Source of the DNA: Lates calcarifer | Lineage: Eukaryota > Chordata > Actinopteri > Centropomidae | Direction of reading: 5' to 3' | Assembly (NCBI RefSeq): GCF_001640805.2 | Contig: NC_066850.1 | Coordinates: 6,806,556 to 6,870,555, forward strand | DNA length: 64,000 nt | Shown here: in pieces, positions 55,481-64,000 of the stretch | Layout: the number at the start of each line of letters is the position of its first letter | Position numbering within the stretch: position 1 is the first letter of the stretch | The notes under the pieces: model-generated | Seen by the model: the letters and a program-made list of their open reading frames with translations, nothing else | Told to the model about the DNA's origin: nothing | Databases searched by the model: none | Translations under genes and position numbers: made by a program

Positions 55481-58367
55481 GACTAAACATCTGCCAAACT
55501 AACTGCACTGCTGCCAGCCTCAGTTGTGCTTTGTGATCAGTACGAACAGCCTCACAGAGCTGCTGATATCAAATGTCTTTATTACAGTCTATGGTCTCCA
55601 AACAAAAATAAATGATTCCATGTAAGACATACAAAGTGACAGAGAAGAAAGCACAGGGGGAAAGAAAAAAAAAAGTTGCTTCAAGGCTTACATTTCTCTA
55701 TTCCTTTAAGTGGGAAAATCAAACTTGTGCTATTTAAGAGGCTCTGTCTTCAGTGAATCACAATGCTTTTCTACTAACTGTTTCTGTTGCTTCACCTCTT
55801 TTTCTTTTCTATTGTTATTTGTTCTCTCAGGTTTCTACAGTTGTCACATGAGCACATTACAGGCACTGAAACCTTGCACTCCTTACTACAGATTTCATAA
55901 TAATGGTGATCTGGGAATTTCAGCTGATTCTGCAGTTGCACTCACTAAAACACTGCATGCATAAAAGTGTCAACTAAACAGTTAAAATGCACTATGAAAG
56001 AAAAAGTGCTTTCCTAAGGTAGTCCTATAAAATTAGTCGCTGTAGCTCAATATGAAGGCCCTGCGGTGTGCCAGTCAGGTGTGAAGTGAAGATGGCATAG
56101 TGCCCCTTTATCTCCAACACCAACCTACTCATCTGGCCTCTCCCAGCAGTGTGCCCACTCACGGAGAGGAGGTGGCAGCGGAAAACAGGCAGGATGTAAT
56201 GCTGGAGAGGCAGTGACATGAGGCTGGCACCGTGCCAAGCACTCAGTGCCCACTTTCGTCCTCTGAAGTGGGTTGAAGCTGTTTAAATGGGAGGTCAGCA
56301 GTTAACACACACATACAAACACCCAATGTAGGAATAAGTCAAGCTTTAAATGAACATTTTATTAGGTTTGAGCTTAAGAATCTCCATTATAGTTGTTGCA
56401 CACAAACATCAGGCCATCCAGTGACTTCATCCTCTGCTCAAACCCACACAGATCATCAGAACTAACGGATGTGCCATACTGGTGTATGTATACAGGCAAA
56501 TATGCACATTCAGTCATTATTCAACACTGTGGAGTAGAGTGCAAGTTGGACAGTAAAGTCTGATCTGTGTTCAGACAGAAATCAGCCATGTGTTAAAACA
56601 ACACAAGATGCTGCATTGGTGGGAGTGTACCACTTCAAGTACCATGGAACAGAATCCAGGAAGTCGATCTTTAGCAACAGATCTGTGAATCTGTCTTATC
56701 AGATACTCTGACACAGGAATTTACTGTGGAAAAGCATCATCAGGAATGTGCGCTTGCCCATACAGAAATTAGCTATTGGAAACTGGATGTAAGGTCGAAC
56801 ACTTGAAATGAAACGAACTATTCGGTTGTTATTATTGTTACGTTTTGCCTGATGGTGGGGCTAGTGTAAATCCTTGTTCATAAAATCAAATATGTACACT
56901 GATCTATTAAGGACAATTCACACTCATCTTACTAGGTTCAGATCTACAATCTCTTGGTCATTAGCCTCATTAGTCTCATTAGCCTCATTAGTATGAAATG
57001 AAGTGTTAGCCAAGTGGAAATTTTAATTGGTTTACTAGTGGTGCTAGACAAGAAGTCAGGTGATCAACAAAGTCATTAAGGTTCAGCCTCGGGGGACGAC
57101 GATAGTGCTTACAAATACTTGATGGGTGAAATGTGGTACAGGTGTTTCACTCTCAACACTGGCTGACTTACTCACCACACCAACACTGCTATCCTCAGAG
57201 TCCTGGTACGAGCATGACTAGAAGCATAACTGAAATATGTAAATGATCCATCACAACACAATGGACCTGTACCCATCATTTTATGCAAAGGAAAAGAAAA
57301 TGAGCAGGAGACTGTTAGTGGCCTCAATACTCTTTGAGACATCCATCACAAGGCCTGGTTTCAAATGATCGAGCCCTTTTCCCACCTTCATGTCAGCTCT
57401 TATTAATAACCCCCAGGTGTATTGGGATGAGATGAATAAATCAGGTTGACATATAATGCAACAGAAGATATATACATGTGTTCTATTAATAGACACCCAT
57501 GCTGAATGTGTGGTGCGTACAAACAATTATGCAACCATGCTCGATGACCTTATTTCACGACGACCTCGAGGGCAAACGTGCACTCATGCAAGTTGTGAAT
57601 AAACATTCATTTTCATAGCCTCAGCTTGCCGAATGGGTTAACCACTGGGGATGGTTTGTACACGTCTGCATCTTAACACTCATCTCAGAAGCTGGGATGC
57701 CTTAGACTCTTCAGACCATAAAAGTCATTTTGTTTAGGGTTTGGAAAAAAACAGAAAGAAGCCATTTGATGTTTATCAAAATGAGTACAAAAGAGCTTGG
57801 GGTTAAGGGAGCTGTAGGGGGATGGTCAAAAATAACCATCGAAGAAGGGAGGGTGACACGAGTGGAGTTATTTCCTTTTCCTGAGGTCACTGCCAAATAT
57901 GGTCACGGAGCTAGAAATAGGTATTTTCCAGCTCTTTGCAGAGATTGTGCCATCAGTCGTCTGGGTAGAGGTGCATTAGAAACATACTGTATTTCCAGTC
58001 CAATAGAGAGTTATTTTCGCCCTGGCAAATTGCTGCCAGAGAGTGGGGTCCAAATCGCCCATCCTGCACTGTGGCTCCCAACACGAGGCTGACCACGTCT
58101 CCATCTGGCATTACTGTTTCCTTCCCAGGGTGCACGGCAGCACAGAAGAGGAGGGCATAGAGAAAAGTGTCGGTAGGAGATGGTGAGTGGAGGCGAGCCT
58201 CAATATTTACTGGTATTTGGTAGTCAAGAGGATGTATACTGAAACAGGAGAAACTCCACACACAGCGTACACACACGTGCGTTAACCCTCCTGACCTTTC
58301 TCCCCAGTGAGAGTTGTGTTCCTTCAGGACTCACGACAGGCTATGTGTGTATTTATACATGTCTCTG

Positions 58368-58393
58368 TGTGTGTGTGTGTTTGCGTGACGTAA
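58368..58393. other. Short TG tract followed by CRE-like GTGACGTAA
   Basis: (TG)n runs directly into TTTGCGTGACGTAACA. This is a motif match only. Confidence 0.3.
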
Positions 58394-59164
58394 CATAAGC
58401 CCTCGCTATGCCCAGATTCTGCACAGCTGGGCTTCTCAGTATTCCAGATTACAATGCGTCACCATTTCGCTCTCAGCCCTCCCTCCTGCACAGCACACGC
58501 TCCAGTACACTCACATCTACTTTCAACACATGCATGCGGACACAAACCAACCCGTGTGATGTCATTGAATTTGCTTCTCTCTTTGCCTCTCTCCTCATCT
58601 GCCTCCCTATCTCAGTCTCTCTATCATGCATATAAATTTGTTTACCCTTGGTCCTGTCAGTTAGGATCTGCATATTTACCCAATCTCCCCTCATCTCTTT
58701 TTATTTCATCTCTGATATTTTTTTTTGGGTGATGTTCTTCCTCACTGTCCCTCTTTCTGTCTCTTTCTCACTTACCAACACAGCTTGCATCAAGGTTTGC
58801 CAGAACACACAGCAAACCACTGGCCAGATGTCAAGCCTCTGTGTAAGTTACTTGTACCAAAACACATCCCGGGAAGGAAAAAAAAAATACTTAAAATCCA
58901 ACTAAATCCTTTGTTTTAGGAAAAGGAAAGAATGGGGAAAAAAAGAATTTAAACTAAAGCCTTTCTTCATTTAGGTATCCTACGTCTGCAACGCATTTGG
59001 TATCAGGAATTTTCCAAAATAAAACAATGACCTTGATTTTTCCATCAACATTGAGAGTTGGATGCATTGTTCAGTCTAAGGTGCACTAACACTTGTTTTG
59101 GTGTGACTGAGTGAAGAAAGACCTGTGCGTGTGATGCCTCCACCGTCACTTGTTTTTCTCTGAA

Positions 59165-59245
59165 GATTATTACTACTACTACTACTATTGACATTTTGAC
59201 TTAGTCTGTGTATATATATAAATAAAATTTGACTTGACTTGACAC
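59165..59245 (+). mobile_element. Possible 3' tail of a non-LTR retroelement
   Basis: ACTACTACTACTATTGACAT, then TATATATATAAATAAAAT and TTTGACTTGACTTGAC look like the AATAAAA plus short tandem repeat ending of fish LINE/SINE elements. No coding part is visible upstream. Confidence 0.35.
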
Positions 59246-60145
59246 AGAGGATTTTGTTTTGTTTAGGTTTTTTTTTTTACTTCATGATCTCATATTGAAA
59301 CTTTGAACCTTGAAAACAACAGCAGATGGGAAACTGAGGAGCTGAAATTAGGGACTCATAAAATTGTATGAAAAAAGCATAAAGAGAGCATCTCAGTTTG
59401 TCTTTGGCTTTCTCATCTTTTGCACTAACCAAGTCAATTTTCATCTGGACTCAATCCAGCTGCATGCAGAATCTTCATTTTGATGTCCTATTTTTCAATA
59501 GCTTTCATATTTCTTCTGAAAAAAACAAAACCCTTTTTTCATTTACATTTATACAACTTTTATTTTGACAGTTTAGATGTACTTTTTTCTTTTGTTTGAA
59601 AGTAGATTCAAATATGGTTACAATGTTGTTATTTTGTATATTTAACGAGCTGCTCAATTTATGGATACATGTATGAGTGATGATGATTTTTGTGCTACAA
59701 ATAGATACAGACAGCACTCCTACTGTCTACATGGAAGAAATACCATTTTGCCCTATCCTAAATATAATTTGCTGCTGCTAGAGGAGCCTGCTGCATAAAC
59801 AAATGTGATTACAGTATCAATCATGTAGATTTGATCATGTAACTGAAAGGTGCTGCCTGTGAGATGGTCCTTATCTTTCATGGGTCTACATATTGTTTAA
59901 TATAAACTCTAACTTCTAGCACAAATTCACTTCAATTCCAAATGGGTGGCACTGAGCCTCACTCTTGCCCTTTTTGAATCTGTGGAGATTTATTTAGAAA
60001 CATACTTTTTGGTTTTTAAATGGACAAAACTACTGGTATTTTATACACAGAATAACAGAAATAACACCACTCAGTTACCAACTCCCTTTTTCTTTCACAC
60101 TTTCTTTCTCTTTCTAGCTTTCTCTCACAATAATGTCCATGCATC

Positions 60146-60146
60146 T

Positions 60147-60203
<57 letters not shown>
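60146..60203. repeat. (GA)n purine tract
   Basis: Nearly pure GA with two GGA interruptions on the plus strand. Confidence 0.95.
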
Positions 60204-60689
60204 CATCCTGCTGGACACATCTATTTTCTACAAGATTAGGCCAATTTTCCAGAGGATTGTATCAATTTAACCCAGCTATCACACTGTCTCTCTTGCTCTT
60301 AGCTTGACAAGCCTTCAGTTTGCTCGCAAGGTCATTGTCTACTCCGTGTACCCTGTTGTTAAAGAAAGCATACACCGGAGGAGGAGGAGGAGGGAAAAGG
60401 GAGAGAAGATGCAGGGAGGTGAGAAAAGTGGAGGAATACAAAGAGAGGTGATGAATGAGAGAAAAGATGGTGGGGAGGAACATGTGAGGAAAAACAGAGA
60501 TGGGGACAAAAAAATGGAAAGAAACCCACACAAACACACACACACATAGACACGCACAGTGTAGACTTGTTGGCTAAGCTGTGCGCCATGCCAGGGCATG
60601 GGATGATAGTGGACTGCAGGGGGTTTGATAGAGGCATTTGGCTGGTCTGATCCCTGTGTGTGTGATTGTGTGGGAGTATGTGTGCCCAA

Positions 60690-60690
<1 letters not shown>

Positions 60691-60764
<74 letters not shown>
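60691..60764. repeat. Compound (GT)n-(GA)n microsatellite
   Basis: About 17 GT units pass directly into about 19 GA units. Confidence 0.97.
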
Positions 60765-60765
<1 letters not shown>

Positions 60766-63237
60766 TGAGCACATGCGTATGTGAGTGCTGCACTCAATCA
60801 TAGTATGGAATACTACAGTGCACACATATAAGACAGGCAGACAAACACACACACAGACACACAGATAAGTCCTCCACCATCAGACACCATCACCATCAGG
60901 ATTAGACTCCTGTCTCTCTCTCCCCCTCTCTCTCTCTTCCTCTGTCACACACACAAACACACAGCAGAGATTACAGTACCACCAGCTCTACTAGCTTCTA
61001 ATGGTTTTCGAGGCATCAAGAGAATGATGAGTATCCATGATGTCATTTCTTTAGTGCACACATGTACACACACTCTCAGACATGAGTGAACATTGACATA
61101 CTTATACATGGGATTTTTTGCGAGTGTGTAATTTTTAGGTCAAGGCAAACCACTGTGAAGCATGTCATGAATAATGCACCACATCACTCAAGGTCCAATC
61201 ACATTCACTCTTAGTGTACAACAACACTGGAATGGAAACATTATAGAGCATAATAACACCAATTACAATGAAGGAGCACATACACTTAGACTTATATCTA
61301 GTAGTCTTTGGCCTTGGTGCATGCTGGGAGGCTTCTCCCACATGTCTCCTTGGAACATTACAATATAAACTCATACAAACTTTTAACAAAATTTTAGCCT
61401 GAGAGAATTTTAAAGGCCAACTTTATCAGAAGGTTGAGCCACAGCTGATCAAACATTAAGCTGCACTTTTGCTTCAGAAATGATCACAACAAAGTCAAAG
61501 CAGATCCATATACTTCACATAATCTCTGATATAGAATTGCAACTTATGATCAAAATATGTTTCTGCTGTTGAATGTGGGACACCTGACTTATTGAATGTT
61601 GTAAATACTGAGCTTCTGTTCCCATCTGACCCCACGTGTAAGCTACATCCTATGTACTTATATTCTTATCTGAAGAGAAGCCTTATGATTGACATACATG
61701 CTGCTTAAACAGCAGCATGTATGCAGGGGCCCAGGTTAAGTACCATGAGTCAACAGAGGCAGCCACACAAACAAGCTGCATGGCCGTGCCACTGAAAGAA
61801 ATGCTTGATTGAATCAGGGAGCGACTGCTGCACAAACTACGCCTACTGCTCCACTGGAACAGCCGGGATGTTGGAACAACATGGACATCTGTAGCTATGA
61901 AATATAACAAACTCAAAGAATCAACCATCTCTAACGTTCATTTAAATGGTCAAGATAATTTACCTGAGGAGCAGCTTTGCCTTGTGAAGCTCAACTACTT
62001 GTAGTTGCTGTAAAAATAGTTCCCTATTTTTCTTTGCAAATGTCCAACCAAAAACAAAATCACATTTTTTTAAATTAAGTGAAACTCAATGATGGTTGAG
62101 TGCTTTGGCTTCCTGTCTGCAGTGTGTTTAAGTATGCATTTATTTTATGCTGTGAAGTAACTGCACTGTACATACAATACATGTGGATAGAGCATACATA
62201 GATGTGCACATTGAATTTAACTATAACACTATGGTGTCAAGGGCAAACACTTGTATATATTAAAGTAACATTTTTCAGGGTCAAGTGCAAAATTTGTGAA
62301 TAGGTTTCTACACCATTACTTCAATATAACAACGAACAAAAGCACTTCAACAGAGCTATAATAATCAGGCACAAACAATCTGCAAGTATAACAAACCTGT
62401 GAACTGTAGCCGAGTTCCTGCTTTCACGTAAATTCTGCTTAAAATGTAAAGTGAATGTGTTCTAGCAAACAGGAAGTCCTGTTTTCTCCCCCCCTCTCTC
62501 ATCATGCTTAAATTGTCCTCTGGGCCTAGCAGCTAACATTGCCTTACACATTCTCACCACCTATCCATAAATACTGAGAGGGAAAATGATATCACACAAG
62601 CTGTGGCCGGAGTGACTGCAAGGAAGCTTACATCATTACCTGTCTCAGTGCCATGGCTCATCATGCTGTGCTTGTAAGGGTGGCACAAGTGTTAACGTGT
62701 TGCCACGAAGCGGTATCGCTGTCGGGACATACGGGGTGGAAAGCCTGTCATGCCCTGACACAGGCGAGCGGCTAAACTCTAAGTGCTGAGTGAGTGGAAT
62801 GCCAAGGTCCAGTGAGCCCCCGGGGCAATTAGGGAAGGAAGTCGAGATTCTACCAGGAACCAAGTGTGCGTTGTGTGAATGTGTGTGTGCGCGTGTGTGC
62901 GGGACACAGTTGAGAGACTCAGTGGGAGTTCAAGAGCTCAATTTCAGCCAGAGAGGTAACCAGTGACCAGCGAACTTCATGTGTAGTCAAGACAATGTGA
63001 AGGGTAAGACAGAAAAGATCAGTCTGTCTACCTAACACAAGAATACAGCATATTTCCTAAACATACCAACATCGCTGCATCAACACACAAATGCAGACAC
63101 ATCCACTTACTACCAAACCAACCAACACACATGCATGATAACCCCATCCCCTGGGACAAAACCCACCATACCAATTATTCCAGACTATGTGAATCATCCG
63201 TCCAAGGAATAGCTTTTTAAAATCTTTTAGTATGCCA

Positions 63238-63475
63238 GGTGGTCACTTCAGTCCAGACTGAAACAACAACTGCAGGCATTTGTCCAGACATTTATGGTCC
63301 CCAGAGGATGAAGCAAACTAACTTTGGTGATCCCCTGACTTATCCTCTAAAATGACCAAGAGGTTTGCTATTTTGTTTTTTTACTTCAATGTGTCAACAA
63401 TTACTGGATGGATAGCCACAAAGTCTGGTACATTCATTCATGGTGCCCAGAGGATGAATCCTCATGACTCATGAC
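63238..63475. mobile_element. Dispersed repeat with internally duplicated unit, copy 2
   Basis: AACAACAACTGCAGGCATTT, GACATTTATGGTCCCCAGAG and GATG are followed, about 130 bp on, by CAACAATTACTGGATGGATA, ACATTCATTCATGGTGCCCA and GAGGATGAATCC. It shares the element architecture seen at 55095-55480. Confidence 0.65.
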
Positions 63476-64000
63476 CAAAATTTATCCAGTAAGAGGCTGA
63501 AAATTTAATTTGGTACAAGTTCGTCAGGTCAAAATTTTGATGATTAAAAAAACTGAAAAACTAATGCACACTTCCATAACATATAACACAAAAGACTGTA
63601 ATGAGTTGTGATAAATAGTAGATAATAAATAGTCATGCAACATTTTTACAAAGCTAAATACTGTACTTTCATAAAGTATTATGCATACATGGGCATATAC
63701 TATACTGCTCAACTGAAATATAAATTTCATAAATAACCTCTGGAGTGGCCCATTAGATATGTTTTACATAGATTACTGATGTTTGATTTTAGTTTGTTTG
63801 ATGTTGTCTCCTATTATACACTGAGTCAAAGGCGACACTTTGATCAAACTTTTACTGATCTAAAATGAATCTCCTGCAAAGTTAAATGGGGTTTGGAAAG
63901 TTAAATGAGTTCATGGTGTTCGGTCACATATTAAGACTCAGCTTCTCCCTTGCCTCACATACAGGAGGCATCGTCATCCTGCTATGAGTCAACAGCAATT

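Larger units (their letters stand above)
29640..64000. other. Gene-free region upstream of atp2b1
   Basis: No reading frame here shows family similarity, plausible exon structure or codon bias. The longest open frames fall on CA/TG, GA or proline-rich low-complexity DNA. It holds microsatellites, MITE-like repeats and a few motif-rich blocks, listed separately. The human gene is also flanked on its 5' side by gene-poor DNA, so distal enhancers are plausible. Confidence 0.75.

Noticed and set aside
57953..58276. 107-codon minus-strand frame, considered as an isolated exon
   Set aside because: No convincing acceptor/donor pair bounds it and I recognise no family. Kept only as a possible conserved block.
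60339..60797. Overlapping 144- and 152-codon minus-strand frames
   Set aside because: Both run through the GT/GA microsatellite (Ser-Leu and Thr-His repeats), and two frames being open at once is typical of simple repeats.
62645..62863. 72-codon minus-strand frame in the GC-richer block
   Set aside because: No family similarity and no splice structure; too short to call a gene.
29640..64000. Search for tRNA, rRNA, microRNA or CRISPR-like arrays
   Set aside because: No tRNA-like A/B boxes, rRNA segments or familiar microRNA seeds were spotted by eye, and the repeats seen are microsatellites or dispersed elements, not spaced direct-repeat arrays. A covariance-model scan was not possible.

Overview
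The window is vertebrate nuclear DNA, most likely from a percomorph teleost. Evidence for this is a large intron-rich gene with consensus GT-AG introns, dense (CA/TG)n microsatellites, and several repeat families that look like common teleost MITE/SINE-type repeats. No prokaryotic, viral or organellar features were seen.

The only protein-coding gene I can support is on the minus strand. It is the plasma-membrane calcium pump PMCA1 (ATP2B1; the teleost a/b paralogue is not resolved). I could join 18 coding exons (exons 2 to 19) by reading frame and splice sites, from the ATG at 19229 down to 1012. They give 3171 nt, or 1057 codons, with no stop or frameshift. The actuator TGES, phosphorylation CSDKTGT, nucleotide-binding KGAS and hinge TGDGTNDGP motifs are all present, as are the Ca2+-site residues of M4 and M6. 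The roughly 160 C-terminal residues (calmodulin-binding region, splice site C, PDZ tail) lie beyond position 1, outside the window. A noncoding first exon probably ends at 28652, in a CpG-rich promoter region (about 27.7-29.65 kb) that carries CRE, AP-1, ETS, CCAAT and E-box matches.

Layout: 1-1011, partial intron 19; 1012-11557, exons 19 to 3; 11558-19036, intron 2; 19037-19522, exon 2 with the start codon and a leader rich in upstream ORFs; 19523-28651, intron 1; 28652 to about 29.65 kb, first exon and promoter; about 29.65-64 kb, gene-free upstream DNA. That last stretch holds microsatellites, MITE-like repeats and several AT/homeobox-motif-rich blocks that could be enhancers. Human ATP2B1 also has a long gene-poor region on its 5' side, which fits.

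I did not find an undescribed gene system. The observations most worth following are a CA-repeat tract 11 nt downstream of the 39-nt splice-site-A exon, five upstream ORFs in the exon 2 leader, a cluster of possible alternative first-exon donors, a 16-bp perfect hairpin in intron 7, and two candidate enhancers with internally repeated motifs.
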